From contig JALUAG010000023.1 in the NCBI GenBank assembly GCA_027045875.1, positions 1-64,000 on the forward strand: a DNA stretch of 64,000 bases, given 5' to 3'. The position numbers and the translations under genes are program-made. The stretch comes from Alphaproteobacteria bacterium. Lineage in GTDB: Bacteria; Pseudomonadota; Alphaproteobacteria; Geminicoccales; Geminicoccaceae. Positions within the stretch are counted from its first letter, which is position 1. Every line of letters begins with the position of its first letter. Positions 38,773 to 48,051 of the stretch are shown piece by piece. The notes under the pieces are model-generated. The model searched no databases, was not told the origin of the DNA, and saw only the letters and a list, made by a program, of their open reading frames with translations.

Positions 38773-40107
38773 TCAGGGGACCGTGCGGAGGTGATCCGTG
38801 CGGTCGACGAGATGGAGAAAGGAGCCGGCCACCCGGCCCTCGCGCGCCCCGGCGGGACCGAGCGGACGGCCCCGCACGTCCCGCACCTCGGCGAACAGAG
38901 GGGTGCCACCCCGCTCGAGCTCGGCGGCGAAATGAAACTCGTGGCCGCGGAAACCGGAGCGGATGGGACCCAGAGGCGAGCCCTCGGCCAGGATCATCTC
39001 GCGGTAGCCCAGATGCAGGCGCGGTCGGGCGAAGCTGGTGCGCACCGGCAGCAGGCCGGCCATGGCGTGGCCGTGGCCGCTCCGGTCGATCAGTTCGCGG
39101 CCGAGCACCATGTAGCCGCCGCACTCGCCGAACAGGAAGGCGCCCCGCGCCGCCGCCCGCCGCAGGCCGTCGAGGAAGCCGGAGGCGGCGGCCAGCCTGC
39201 CGGCGTGGAGTTCCGGATAGCCGCCGGGAAGGTAGACGGCGTCGGCCCGGGGGTCCGGCGCCTCGTCGGCGAGCGGCGAGAAGAACAGGATGTCGCTGCC
39301 CTGCCGCCGCCAGCCCTCGAGCACCGCCGGGTAGGCGAAGGCGAAGGCCTCGTCGCGGGCGACGGCGATGCGGCGGCCGATGGCCGGCAGCGGTCGCACC
39401 GTGCTCGCCAGCACCGAGACCGAGGGCGCCCGGGCGAGGCGGCGGATGCGGGCGAGATCGAGATGGCGTGCCACCGTATCGGCCGCCCGCTCGACGGTGG
39501 TAGCGAGATCGCGCTGCTCGCTCGCCTGCACGAGGCCGAGGTGGCGCTCGGGCAGGTGGAGGTCGGCGTGGCGCGGGATCCAGCCCAGGAGCGGCAGCGA
39601 AAAACGGGCATCGCAGGCCTCGCGCAGGATCTCGGCATGGGCCGGGCTGCCCACCCGGTTGAGGATCAGCCCCACGATCTCGACGTCCTCGCGGAAGCGC
39701 AGGAAGCCCTCGACGATGGCGGCCACCGACTGGCCGAGCTTCTGCGCCTCGACGACCAGCAGCACCGGCAGACCGAAGAGAGCGGCGAGATCGGCCGTGG
39801 AGCCGCTGCCGTCGGGGGCGCCGTCGAACAGCCCCATCACCCCCTCGCCGATCACGAGATCGGCCTCCTGCCCGCTCTCCTCCAAGAGCCCTGCCAGGGT
39901 CGAGAAGCGCATCGCCCAGCTGTCGAGGTTGGGGCAGGGACGGCTGGTCACCCGGGCATGAAAGGCCGGGTCGATGTAGTCCGGCCCCACCTTGAAGGAG
40001 CCCGTGCGCAGCCCCTGCCGCGCGAAGGCCCGCAGGAGCCCGAGGGTGACCACCGTCTTGCCCGAGCCCGATGCGGGAGCGGCGACCAGGAGGGTGGGGG
40101 TGCTCAT
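38773..40107 (-). CDS. cobB: Cobyrinate a,c-diamide synthase
   Basis: This 444-residue enzyme amidates two side chains of the corrin ring using glutamine and ATP. The N-terminal dethiobiotin-synthetase-like domain has the P-loop AAPASGSGKTVVTLGLLRA and SFKVGPDYIDPAFH. The C-terminal glutaminase has PGGYPELHAGRL and FLFGECGGYMVLG (nucleophile Cys) with the late HEFHFAAE. It faces cbiD across only 42 bases, so the two share a compact divergent control region. Confidence 0.93.
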   Translation of the reverse strand: MSTPTLLVAAPASGSGKTVVTLGLLRAFARQGLRTGSFKVGPDYIDPAFHARVTSRPCPNLDSWAMRFSTLAGLLEESGQEADLVIGEGVMGLFDGAPDGSGSTADLAALFGLPVLLVVEAQKLGQSVAAIVEGFLRFREDVEIVGLILNRVGSPAHAEILREACDARFSLPLLGWIPRHADLHLPERHLGLVQASEQRDLATTVERAADTVARHLDLARIRRLARAPSVSVLASTVRPLPAIGRRIAVARDEAFAFAYPAVLEGWRRQGSDILFFSPLADEAPDPRADAVYLPGGYPELHAGRLAAASGFLDGLRRAAARGAFLFGECGGYMVLGRELIDRSGHGHAMAGLLPVRTSFARPRLHLGYREMILAEGSPLGPIRSGFRGHEFHFAAELERGGTPLFAEVRDVRGRPLGPAGAREGRVAGSFLHLVDRTDHLRTVP

Positions 40108-40149
40108 GCTGTCGGCCGTCCGGCTGCGCGGCTATAACTCGGCTCTGCC

Positions 40150-41268
40150 ATGAACGAACCGCGTCAGCAAGGCAAGACGGGCCGGGCGAGAAGGCGAGCG
40201 CTGCGCCGCGGCTGGACGACCGGGGCCTGCGCCACCGCGGCGGCCAGGGCCGCCGCCTGCGCGCTCTTGGGCGGCGGCTTCCCGGATCCGGTGACCATCC
40301 GTCTGCCGCGCGGCGGCGAGGCCCGCTTTTCCCTCGCCGAGCGCGCCATTCTGGACGACGGGCGGGCGATGGCGGCGGTGGTTAAGGATGCCGGCGACGA
40401 TCCGGACGTCACCCACGGCTGCCTCGTGCGCGCGACCCTGCGTCCGCTCGCCCGTGGCAGCGGTATCGTCTTCCGGGCCGGGGAGGGGGTGGGCACGGTG
40501 ACCCTGCCGGGCCTTCCCGTCGCCGTCGGCGAACCGGCCATCAACCCGGTACCGCGGCGCATGATGGCGGAGGCGGTGGGCGAGGTGGCGGAGGCCGCCG
40601 GAAAGAGCGCCGATCTCGAGATCGAGATCGCCATCCCGGGCGGCGAGGCGCTGGCCGGGCGGACCTGGAACCCGCGGCTCGGCATCCGGGGCGGACTCTC
40701 GATCCTCGGCACCACCGGCATCGTGGTGCCCTACTCCTGTTCGGCCTGGATCCACTCCATCCGCCAGGGCATCGACGTCGCCCGCGCGGCGGGAATCACC
40801 CATCTCGCGGCGGTCACCGGCAGCACCTCGGAAGCGGCGGTGCGGCGGGTTCACGGGCTGCCCGCGATCGCCGTCCTCGACATGGGCGATTTCGTGGGGG
40901 GGACGCTCAAGTACCTTCGCCGCCGTCCGGTGCCGCGCCTCACCCTGGCCGGCGGTTTCGCCAAGCTGAGCAAGCTCGCGGCCGGTGCCATGGACCTCCA
41001 CAGCGGTCGTTCGCAGGTGGATTTCGCCTTTCTCGCCGACCTCGCCCGCGGGTGTGGCGCCGAGGAGGCGCTGGCCACCGCGCTCGCCGGTGCCGGGACC
41101 GCCCTCCGCGCCCTCGAGCTCGCGGCCGCGGCCGGGGTCCTGCTCGCCGATGCGGTGGCGCGGCGGGCGCGCGAGGTGGCGCGTGCGGTGACCGGGGAGG
41201 CGATCGCGGTCGAGGTGCTGGTGGTCGACCGAGCGGGCGGGATCGTCGGCCGTGCCTCCGGCTGGTGA
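40150..41268 (+). CDS. cbiD: Cobalt-precorrin-5B (C1)-methyltransferase
   Basis: The 372-residue product has the CbiD start RRGWTTGACATAAARAAACALLGG, then VGTVTLPGLPVAVGEPAINPVPRRMM, GIRGGLSILGTTGIVVPYSCSAW and GGFAKLSKLAAGAMDLHSGRS. CbiD methylates C1 in the cobalt-early (anaerobic) branch, replacing the role of CobF. Its presence with cbiX and cbiG argues for that branch here. cobK overlaps its 3' end by 17 bases in another frame. Confidence 0.92.
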   Translation: MNEPRQQGKTGRARRRALRRGWTTGACATAAARAAACALLGGGFPDPVTIRLPRGGEARFSLAERAILDDGRAMAAVVKDAGDDPDVTHGCLVRATLRPLARGSGIVFRAGEGVGTVTLPGLPVAVGEPAINPVPRRMMAEAVGEVAEAAGKSADLEIEIAIPGGEALAGRTWNPRLGIRGGLSILGTTGIVVPYSCSAWIHSIRQGIDVARAAGITHLAAVTGSTSEAAVRRVHGLPAIAVLDMGDFVGGTLKYLRRRPVPRLTLAGGFAKLSKLAAGAMDLHSGRSQVDFAFLADLARGCGAEEALATALAGAGTALRALELAAAAGVLLADAVARRAREVARAVTGEAIAVEVLVVDRAGGIVGRASGW

Positions 41269-42019
41269 GCCGCTGCGGCTGCTGATCCTGGGGGGTACCC
41301 GCGAGGCGCGCGAGCTCGCCGGACATCTCGCGGGCGATCCGCGGATCGCGGTCGTCACCTCCCTGGCCGGGCGCACGCGCACGCCGCACGTTCCGCCGGG
41401 GGAGCTGCGCGTGGGCGGGTTCGGCGGCAGCGACGGGCTCGTCGCCTGGCTCCGCCGGGAGCGCATCGGCTTCCTGGTGGATGCCACTCACCCCTTCGCC
41501 CGCCAAATCTCCGTCCACGCTCTCGAGGCCTGTCGGCGTCTCGGCCTGCCCTCGCTTCGCCTCGAACGCCCCTGCTGGCGTCCGGCACCCGGAGACCGGT
41601 GGATCGAAGTCGCCGATCTCGACGCCGCGCTGGCCCTCCTTCCCCGCTTCGGCCGCCGGGTATTCGGGAGCCTCGGCCGCGGCGCGCTCCCGCGTCTCGC
41701 CGGCTGCCCCGAATGCCGCTTCCTGCTGCGCACGGTGGAGCCGCTCTCCCCGCTCCCGGCCAACGTCGAGGCGGTCGTGGCGCGCCCGCCCTACACGGTC
41801 GCGGGCGACCGCGCGCTGCTCCTCCGGTACGGCGCGGAGGTGCTGCTGGTACGCAACAGCGGCGGGGTAGGCGGCGTTTCGAAGCTGCTCGCCGCCCGCG
41901 AACTCGGTCTGCCGGTGGTGATGATCGCGAGACCGCCTCCGCTTCCCGGCCGGAGAGTCGCTTCGGTGGCGGAGGCGGTGGCGGCCGTCACGGCCTATCT
42001 GCGCGGGCGCAGGATGTGA
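41252..42019 (+). CDS. cobK: Precorrin-6A reductase
   Basis: The 255-residue NADPH-dependent reductase starts LRLLILGGTREARELAGHLAGD (Rossmann). It shows FLVDATHPFARQISVHALEACRRLG near residue 75 and LLVRNSGGVGGVSKLLAARELGLPVVMIARP near 205, all typical of CobK/CbiJ. It reduces the macrocycle after ring contraction. GTG start within the end of cbiD. Its stop lies 25 bases inside the 3' end of the convergent cobM. Confidence 0.92.
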   Translation: MPPAGEPLRLLILGGTREARELAGHLAGDPRIAVVTSLAGRTRTPHVPPGELRVGGFGGSDGLVAWLRRERIGFLVDATHPFARQISVHALEACRRLGLPSLRLERPCWRPAPGDRWIEVADLDAALALLPRFGRRVFGSLGRGALPRLAGCPECRFLLRTVEPLSPLPANVEAVVARPPYTVAGDRALLLRYGAEVLLVRNSGGVGGVSKLLAARELGLPVVMIARPPPLPGRRVASVAEAVAAVTAYLRGRRM

Positions 42020-42753
42020 TGATGATCCGGCGCGTAGAGGCGACTGTCCTCGAAGTCCTCGGCCGCCACGGCCCCGCCCACGAGGATGAGGGCGGTACGC
42101 GTGATCCCCGCCTCCTTCACCCGGGCGCGGATGGTGGCGAGGGTGCCGCGGAGGATGCGCTGGTCGGGCCAGCTCGCACGATGGACGACGACCACCGGCG
42201 CGTCGGGACCGAGCACGGGTTCGAGTTCCCGCACCACCCGCGCAAGGTTGTTGATGGAGAGATGGATGGCGAGGGTGGCGCCGCTGCGGGCGTATGTCCC
42301 GAGATCCTCCCCCGGCGGCATGGGCGAGCTTCTCACCGCGGTGCGGGTCAGGACGACCGTCTGGACGATCCCGGGAAGCGTCAGCTCGCGACCCAGGGCG
42401 GCGGCCGCGGCGGCGAAGGCGGGCACCCCGGGTACCATCGTCCAGGGAACGCCGGCGGCGTCCAGGCGCCGCGTCTGCTCGGCGACGGCGCCGTAAAGGG
42501 AAGGATCGCCGGAATGGAGGCGGGCCACGTCGTGGCCGCGGCGATGGGCGGCGATCATCTCCTCTAGGATGGCGTCCAGGGTCATCGGCGCGGTATCCAG
42601 AATGCGCGCGTCCTTCCGCGCTTCGGCGAGGACGGCGCGGGGCACGAGGGAGCCCGCGTAGAGGATCACCGGGCAGCGCCGCACGAGCTCGAGGCCGCGC
42701 ACGGTGATGAGATCGGGAGCGCCCGGGCCGGCGCCGATGAAATGCACCGTCAT
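41995..42753 (-). CDS. cobM: Precorrin-4 C11-methyltransferase
   Basis: The 252-residue SAM-dependent tetrapyrrole methylase has VHFIGAGPGAPDLITVRGLELV at the start, YAGSLVP, HSGDPSLYGAVAEQ near residue 80, the pre-core VPGVPAFAAAAAALG, and LAIHLSINNL near 150. It adds the C11 methyl group. It is the last gene of the six-gene reverse-strand operon and overlaps the cbiG-cobJ stop by 4 bases. Confidence 0.93.
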   Translation of the reverse strand: MTVHFIGAGPGAPDLITVRGLELVRRCPVILYAGSLVPRAVLAEARKDARILDTAPMTLDAILEEMIAAHRRGHDVARLHSGDPSLYGAVAEQTRRLDAAGVPWTMVPGVPAFAAAAAALGRELTLPGIVQTVVLTRTAVRSSPMPPGEDLGTYARSGATLAIHLSINNLARVVRELEPVLGPDAPVVVVHRASWPDQRILRGTLATIRARVKEAGITRTALILVGGAVAAEDFEDSRLYAPDHHHILRPRR

Positions 42754-44549
42754 GGGCGGCGGTACCCCCGCGGCGTGTAGACCAGCGGCCGCCCGTCCAG
42801 CGCCTCGAAACGGCGGCTTCCACGGCTGCCGACGATGACCGTGCACAGCATGTCGAGGCCCGCCGCATCGAGCTCCGCGAGGGTCTGGACCTCCACCGTC
42901 TCGCCCGCGCGGCCGAGGTTGCGGGCGATCACCACCGGCGTTTCCGGCGGCCGGCTCTCGAGCAGGATCTCCTTGGCGGCCGCCAAGAGGTCCCGGCGTC
43001 GGCGCGATACCGGGTTGTAGAGGGCGAGCACGAAATCGGCGGCGGCGGCGGCGCGCAGGCGCCGCAGGATGGTTTCCCGCGGGGTGAGCAGGTCGGAAAG
43101 GGAGACGGCGCAGAAATCGTGCCCCAGCGGCGCCCCCACCCGGGCCGCGGCGGCCTGCATCGCCGAGATGCCGGGATGGACCGCGAGCGCCACCCGCTGC
43201 CAGTCGGGACGCGCCGTCCCTTCGGTATCGAGCAGCTCGAAAACCAGGCTCGCGAGCGCGTAGATGCCGGGATCGCCGGAGCAGACGAGGGCCACCCGCC
43301 GGCCGGCGGCGGCGAGGTCGAGGGCCGCCCGGCAGCGCGCCTCCTCCTCGCCGAGCGCGAAGCGATGGAGCCGCTTGCCCTCGCTCTCCGGACCCAGAAG
43401 GTCGAGATAGAGCCCGTAGCCGACGATGTCCTCGGCCGCTTCCAGCACGCATCGCACATCGAGGCTCCGCCAGCCGGCCTCGCCGGGGCCGATGCCGACC
43501 AGGTGTAGGGCACCACGCGGCCGGCCGACGGCGGCGGGGTCGAGGGGACGGGCCGCGAGGGCGAGCGCGCAGGTCACGCGCTCCCCCCGGCGCTTGGGAA
43601 CCAGCAACCGGCCACCGTTGCCGGCCGCCGCGAGCGCCGCCGCCTCGGCGACGCCCGAGACGCCCACCGCGCACCGCACCGCCTGCGACGGGCTCGCGAG
43701 CCTGTCCTCGAAGGCCGCCAGCTCCTCGCGCGCGAAGAACCGTGCCGGCACCCCGAGGCGGGCGGCGAGAGCGTGCACCGCGGGCTCCGCCGCCTTGAGA
43801 TCGAGGGAGGCGACGCAGGCGACGGCGCCGGCGGCCGCCCCGGCCTCCGCGAGCGCCTCGCCCACCGGTCCATCCAGCGCGTCCGCCGGCACCCCGCGTT
43901 CGGTGCCCACGCCCACCACGAGGAGCGGTGGATGATAGACCAGCCGGTGCGCTCCCGGCTCCACCGCGCGCCAGGTGACGAGGATCTCGTCCTCGGCATC
44001 CTCGGCGCACGCGAACGCGGCATCGCGAAGCCAGTCGCCGCAGCCGCACTCGTCACGGACGGCCACCGGTGCACCGGCCAGCAGGCGGGCGAGGAAGCCC
44101 TTGAGATGCTGCCTGCCGGCGAGCCGCCAGCCGGCCGGCGGCTCGTCGAGGGAAAGGCCGATCGCCGCCTCGCTCGCGGTCGTGACGACGGGCTGCGCCC
44201 CGAGAGCGGCCGCCAGATCGCGTGCCATCCGGTTGGCGCCCCGGTGGCCACCCAGGAGCGGCAGCACGAAGGCACCCTCCGGGTCGATCACCAGTACCGG
44301 CGGCTCGCTCGCCTTGTCCTGCAGGAGATCGCCGAGGATGCGCACGGGCACGGCGGCAGCGCAGAGGGCGAGGATCGGCACGCCGTCGCGGAAGAGCCGG
44401 CGCAGACGGGGCGCGAAGGCGCCGTAGGGGATCTCCCCGGTCCCGGCGATGGCGGCGGGCGCGTGGATACGGCTTCCCGGAAGGGCGTCGGCGATGCGCC
44501 GCGCGAGCGATTTCTGACCCGCGGCGAGAAGGAGGATGGCGGGGTTCAT
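42750..44549 (-). CDS. cbiG-cobJ: CbiG-CobJ fusion (lactone opening and C17 methylation)
   Basis: This 599-residue two-domain protein has an N-terminal CbiG part (about 1-345) with LLAAGQKSLARRIADAL, GGHRGANRMARDLAAALGA and LLVVGVGTERGVPADAL. CbiG opens the delta-lactone of cobalt-precorrin-5A. The C-terminal part (about 355-599) is a CobJ/CbiH tetrapyrrole methylase with LHLVGIGPGEAGWRSLDVRC, CSGDPGIYALASLVFELL and HPGISAMQAAAARVGAPLGHDFC, which contracts the ring and methylates C17. The fusion places consecutive cobalt-early steps in one chain. Start and stop overlap neighbours as ATGA. Confidence 0.9.
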   Translation of the reverse strand: MNPAILLLAAGQKSLARRIADALPGSRIHAPAAIAGTGEIPYGAFAPRLRRLFRDGVPILALCAAAVPVRILGDLLQDKASEPPVLVIDPEGAFVLPLLGGHRGANRMARDLAAALGAQPVVTTASEAAIGLSLDEPPAGWRLAGRQHLKGFLARLLAGAPVAVRDECGCGDWLRDAAFACAEDAEDEILVTWRAVEPGAHRLVYHPPLLVVGVGTERGVPADALDGPVGEALAEAGAAAGAVACVASLDLKAAEPAVHALAARLGVPARFFAREELAAFEDRLASPSQAVRCAVGVSGVAEAAALAAAGNGGRLLVPKRRGERVTCALALAARPLDPAAVGRPRGALHLVGIGPGEAGWRSLDVRCVLEAAEDIVGYGLYLDLLGPESEGKRLHRFALGEEEARCRAALDLAAAGRRVALVCSGDPGIYALASLVFELLDTEGTARPDWQRVALAVHPGISAMQAAAARVGAPLGHDFCAVSLSDLLTPRETILRRLRAAAAADFVLALYNPVSRRRRDLLAAAKEILLESRPPETPVVIARNLGRAGETVEVQTLAELDAAGLDMLCTVIVGSRGSRRFEALDGRPLVYTPRGYRRP

Positions 44550-45250
44550 CGCGGGGGTGCCGTCCGGCGCCGCAGGAGAAGGAGTGACATGTAGGGGGCT
44601 ACGGTGTCGCGGAATGCCTCGAGCGGGGCGAGATGCTCTTCGGCCGTGCCGACGCGGCTCGCGATCCAGGCCTCGAACGCCGGCTCGAGACCGGCGAGCA
44701 GGCGCCGCATACGCGGCAGATGACGCCCGACCTTCAGGACGGCGGCGCATTCAGTCGTCCGGAGCCTCGCGGCCAGCTCCGTGTCGGGAAGGGTGGCGGG
44801 CAGCACGAGGAGGCCGTCGTCGCCGCGGGCGAGGAGGAGGCGGAGCGCGGCGGAGGCGGCCTGGAGCGCGGTCACCCCGGGGACCACCGAACAGGGAAAG
44901 CGCGGCGCCAGGCGCGCCATGACCGGCCCGAAGGAGCCGTAGAAGAGCGGATCCCCGAGGCAGGGAAAACCGACCTTCCGGCCGGCGGCCAGCTCCTCGC
45001 CGATACGGTCCGCCACCTCGTCGTAGAAGGCGCGGCGCACCGCCGCCTCGGCGTGCATGGGGGCCTGGAAGGCGAGCCGTCGCGCACCCGCCGGCAGATG
45101 CGGCGCCACGATCCGTTCCGCTACCGGCGCTGCACGGTCGGAGGCGATGCTGGCGATCACCTCCATCTCCCCGAGCCGTCGCACCGCCTTCAGGGTCAGC
45201 AGTTCGGGATCCCCCGGACCGACGCCGATGCCGACCAGCTCGCCCGTCAT
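44546..45250 (-). CDS. cobI: Precorrin-2 C20-methyltransferase
   Basis: The 234-residue methylase starts LVGIGVGPGDPELLTLKAVRRLGE and has GFPCLGDPLFYGSF near residue 95, PGVTALQAASAALR near 125, and LKVGRHLPRMRRLL near 170, all typical of CobI/CbiL. It commits precorrin-2 or cobalt-factor II to the corrin branch. Coupled to cobL upstream and cbiG-cobJ downstream by 4-base overlaps. Confidence 0.93.
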   Translation of the reverse strand: MTGELVGIGVGPGDPELLTLKAVRRLGEMEVIASIASDRAAPVAERIVAPHLPAGARRLAFQAPMHAEAAVRRAFYDEVADRIGEELAAGRKVGFPCLGDPLFYGSFGPVMARLAPRFPCSVVPGVTALQAASAALRLLLARGDDGLLVLPATLPDTELAARLRTTECAAVLKVGRHLPRMRRLLAGLEPAFEAWIASRVGTAEEHLAPLEAFRDTVAPYMSLLLLRRRTAPPR

Positions 45251-46458
45251 CGCCTGGTGACCGCGTACTGCGTCACCGGTGCGAGCGGCCGCCACAGGAG
45301 ATGGTCGCCCCGCAGCTCGGCCCGGCTCAGGGAGAGCCGCTGGAGCGTGCCGCCGACCTCCTCGTACATCCGGTAGAGGGCCTGCTCGCCGCCCATGGTC
45401 ACGGCGTGGGCCACCAGCCGGCCGCCCGGTGCGAGGCGTTCGAAGCAGGCCCGCAGGAGGCCGGGCGTCGCCAGCCCGCCGCCCACGAAGACGGCATCGG
45501 GCACCTCCTCCGCGGGCAGGGCCTCGGGCACCTCGCCCTCGACGAGGCGCAGCTCGGGCGTGCCCAGCCGCGCCGCGTTGCGGCGGATGAAGACCGCACG
45601 GTCGGGGCGCTTCTCGATCGCCGTCGCGGCGCCGGTCCCGCAGCGATAGAGCCAGGTGATGGCCATGGCGCCGCTGCCGGCACCGACGTCCCACAGCCGG
45701 CGGCCGGGGCCGGGACCGAGCCGGGCGATGGCCGCCGCCCGGTATTCGGCCTTGGTGATGTTGCCGTCGTGCTCGAAGGCGTCATCGTCGAGATCGAGGA
45801 CCGCCGCGTCCTCCGTTGCCTCCGTTTCGCGGGGGAGGGCGAGGGCGACGAGGTTGAGGATGGGAAAGCGCTGCCCCGCGACCTCCGCCGTTCCTCCCTC
45901 CCACATCGTTTCGCGCGGTCCGCCGAGATGGCCGAAGACCCGCACGCGGGCGGCGGCATGGCCGTGACGGGCGAGGAGATCGGCGATGGTCGCCGGCATG
46001 CGCGGACCGGAGGTGAGGACGAGCAACCGCCGGCCCGGGGCCAGCTCCCGCAGCAGGCGGGTGGCCGGCATGTTGTGCAGGCTCACGGTCCCCACCTCCT
46101 CGATCGCCCAGCCGAGCCGCGCGGCGGCGAGCTGGAACGCCGAGACATGGGGCAGGACGGCGACCTCTTCCCGTGGGAAATGACGCAGCACCACCTTGGC
46201 CACCCCGAACCAGGAGGGGTCGCCCGAGGCCAGCACCACCACCTTCCGGCCCCGGTACGCCGCGAGCCCGCGTACCGAATCCTCGAGGGGAGATCCCCAG
46301 GGCACCCGCGTCGCCTCCGACGGCGGCACGAGGGCCAGATGGCGCCGGCCTCCCGCCAGCACCTCGGCTTCGGCGATGTGCCGGCGCGCCTCCTCGCCGA
46401 GCCCGGCCGGACCGTCCTCGCCGATGCCGACGACCGAAATCCAGGGTTGTGCGTTCAT
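45247..46458 (-). CDS. cobL: Precorrin-6B C5,15-methyltransferase (CbiE-CbiT fusion)
   Basis: The 403-residue bifunctional enzyme has an N-terminal CbiE domain (about 1-205) with ISVVGIGEDGPAGLGEEAR, LASGDPSWFGVAK and HNMPATRLLRELAPGRRLLVL. The C-terminal CbiT SAM-methyltransferase (about 225-403) has ITKAEYRAAAIARLGPGPG, LWDVGAGSGAMAITWL and FVGGGLATPGLL. It methylates C5 and C15 and decarboxylates the C12 acetate. The fused arrangement matches CobL. Four-base overlaps at both ends. Confidence 0.93.
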   Translation of the reverse strand: MNAQPWISVVGIGEDGPAGLGEEARRHIAEAEVLAGGRRHLALVPPSEATRVPWGSPLEDSVRGLAAYRGRKVVVLASGDPSWFGVAKVVLRHFPREEVAVLPHVSAFQLAAARLGWAIEEVGTVSLHNMPATRLLRELAPGRRLLVLTSGPRMPATIADLLARHGHAAARVRVFGHLGGPRETMWEGGTAEVAGQRFPILNLVALALPRETEATEDAAVLDLDDDAFEHDGNITKAEYRAAAIARLGPGPGRRLWDVGAGSGAMAITWLYRCGTGAATAIEKRPDRAVFIRRNAARLGTPELRLVEGEVPEALPAEEVPDAVFVGGGLATPGLLRACFERLAPGGRLVAHAVTMGGEQALYRMYEEVGGTLQRLSLSRAELRGDHLLWRPLAPVTQYAVTRR

Positions 46459-47135
46459 GGCCGTTCCGCCAGCAGGACCGCATTGAGGGCCGCGGCGGCC
46501 AGGGCCGAGCCGCCGAAGCGGCCGTGCAGGGTGAGGAAGGGTGGCACGTCCGGCGTTTCGGCGAGCGCCCGCTTGCTCTCCCTCGCGCCCACGAAGCCGA
46601 GCGGGAAGGCGAAGATCGCGGCCGGCCGCCGCCGCCATGCCGCCATGCGATCGAGGAGATGGAAGAGGGCGGTCGGGGCGTTGCCGATGGCCACCACCGC
46701 CCCTTCGAGATGCGGGCGCCAGAGCTCCACCGCTGCCGCCGTGCGGGTGGTGCCGAGGGCGGCGGCGAGGCCGGGCACCGGTTCCTCGTCGAGGGTGCAG
46801 AGGGTGCGGCTGCCGGGCGGCAGATGCCCCCGCGCGATCCCGGCCTCGGTCATCCGGGTGTCGCAGAGGACGGGCGCCCCGCGGGCGAGCGCGGACCGGG
46901 CGGCGGCCACCGGATCGCCGCGCCAGCCGACGTCGCGGGCGATCTCGGGCAGGCCGCAGGCGTGCACCATCCGCAGCACCACCGGATGGAGGAACGGCGG
47001 CAGATGATCGAGCGGCGTCTCGGCGCGCGCCCGGGCGAAGGAGAGCCGGTAGATCTCCGCCGGATCCCGCGGGCAGGAGGCGGGATCCACCTCACTCGCC
47101 GTCGCGGGCGGGCGCGGGTCCGTGACGGTGCGCAT
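46455..47135 (-). CDS. cobH: Precorrin-8X methylmutase
   Basis: This 226-residue isomerase moves the C11 methyl group to C12, giving hydrogenobyrinate or cobyrinate. Signatures are YRLSFARARAETPL near residue 30, MVHACGLPEIARDVGW near 57 (catalytic His), LCDTRMTEAGI near 90 and FAFPLGFVGARESKRAL near 175. It overlaps the His-rich end of cbiX by 44 bases in a different frame and cobL by 4. Confidence 0.93.
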   Translation of the reverse strand: MRTVTDPRPPATASEVDPASCPRDPAEIYRLSFARARAETPLDHLPPFLHPVVLRMVHACGLPEIARDVGWRGDPVAAARSALARGAPVLCDTRMTEAGIARGHLPPGSRTLCTLDEEPVPGLAAALGTTRTAAAVELWRPHLEGAVVAIGNAPTALFHLLDRMAAWRRRPAAIFAFPLGFVGARESKRALAETPDVPPFLTLHGRFGGSALAAAALNAVLLAERP

Positions 47136-48051
47136 GACCGTGCGGATGGTGATGGTCGTGGTGGTGATGATGATGATGGTGGTGGGGGTCGGTGCCGATC
47201 CCCTCTACATGGTGGTGGTGGCTCTCCTGCGGGGCACCCAGATCCCGCTCGTGCCCGAGGATGCGCACCCGGTACTTGCAGAGGGCGCAGTTCATGGCCG
47301 TGTCGCCCTCGAGGATGCCGGTGATGCGATCGACGAAGGCCTGCACCACGTTGGGATGATCGTCGAGATAGCGGGCCTTGGTGAAGGTGATGGCGGGAAA
47401 GGCGGCCGCGACCCGGTCGGTGGCATCGTAGATCCGCCGCACCAGGACCCCGGTGAAGAGGAAGTAGGGGAACACGAGGATGTGCGGAAAGCCCAGGCGC
47501 ACCGCCCGTTCCAGTGCCGCGTCGGTGCGCGGATGGGCGACGCCCGAGTAGGCGATCTCGGCATGGCCGAACCCCATGCCCTCCCACAGCATGCGCGCCA
47601 CCTTGGCGACGTTGCCGTTGGCGTCGCTGTCGGAGGTGCCGCGTCCGACCACCAGCAGCAGCGTCTCCTCGGGCGTGAAACGGCCGTCCATCGCCGCCAG
47701 GATGCGGTCGCGGGAGGCCTCCAGCAGCAGGGGATCGATGCCGAGATCGCGGCCCATCTGGATGCGGATGCCGTGTTCCAGGGCGTAGTCGTTGAGCACC
47801 GACGGCACGTCGTTCTTCACATGGCCGGCGGCGAACAGCATCCCCGGCACGGCGAGGACATGGTCGACGCCCCGTTCCCGCAGGCGATCGAGCCCCTCGC
47901 GGATGACGGGCCGCGCGAACTCCAGATAGCCCATCTCCACGGGCCATTCGGGCAGCCGTTCGGCGATCCGGTCGACCACGCGGGCGAACTGGGCGCAGGC
48001 CTCCGGGTCGCGGCTGCCGTGGCCACAGATCATGACACCCGTTCGGCTCAT
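47092..48051 (-). CDS. cbiX: Sirohydrochlorin cobaltochelatase with His-rich tail
   Basis: The 319-residue protein begins MSRTGVMICGHGSRDPEACAQF, the CbiX N-terminus with the metal-binding His. A second repeat unit begins LLVVGRGTSDSDANGNVAKVARML near 150, making it the long two-domain form. An MxCxxC element (MNCALC) near residue 259 and a tail with nine consecutive histidines near 300 match the iron-sulfur and metal-storage features known for Bacillus megaterium CbiX. It inserts cobalt early into sirohydrochlorin. It is the first gene of the reverse-strand operon. Confidence 0.9.
   Translation of the reverse strand: MSRTGVMICGHGSRDPEACAQFARVVDRIAERLPEWPVEMGYLEFARPVIREGLDRLRERGVDHVLAVPGMLFAAGHVKNDVPSVLNDYALEHGIRIQMGRDLGIDPLLLEASRDRILAAMDGRFTPEETLLLVVGRGTSDSDANGNVAKVARMLWEGMGFGHAEIAYSGVAHPRTDAALERAVRLGFPHILVFPYFLFTGVLVRRIYDATDRVAAAFPAITFTKARYLDDHPNVVQAFVDRITGILEGDTAMNCALCKYRVRILGHERDLGAPQESHHHHVEGIGTDPHHHHHHHHHDHHHPHGHAHRHGPAPARDGE

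Noticed and set aside
47118-47210. GTG/ATG microsatellite-like run
   Set aside because: Explained entirely by the histidine-rich tail of cbiX on the reverse strand; not an independent repeat element.
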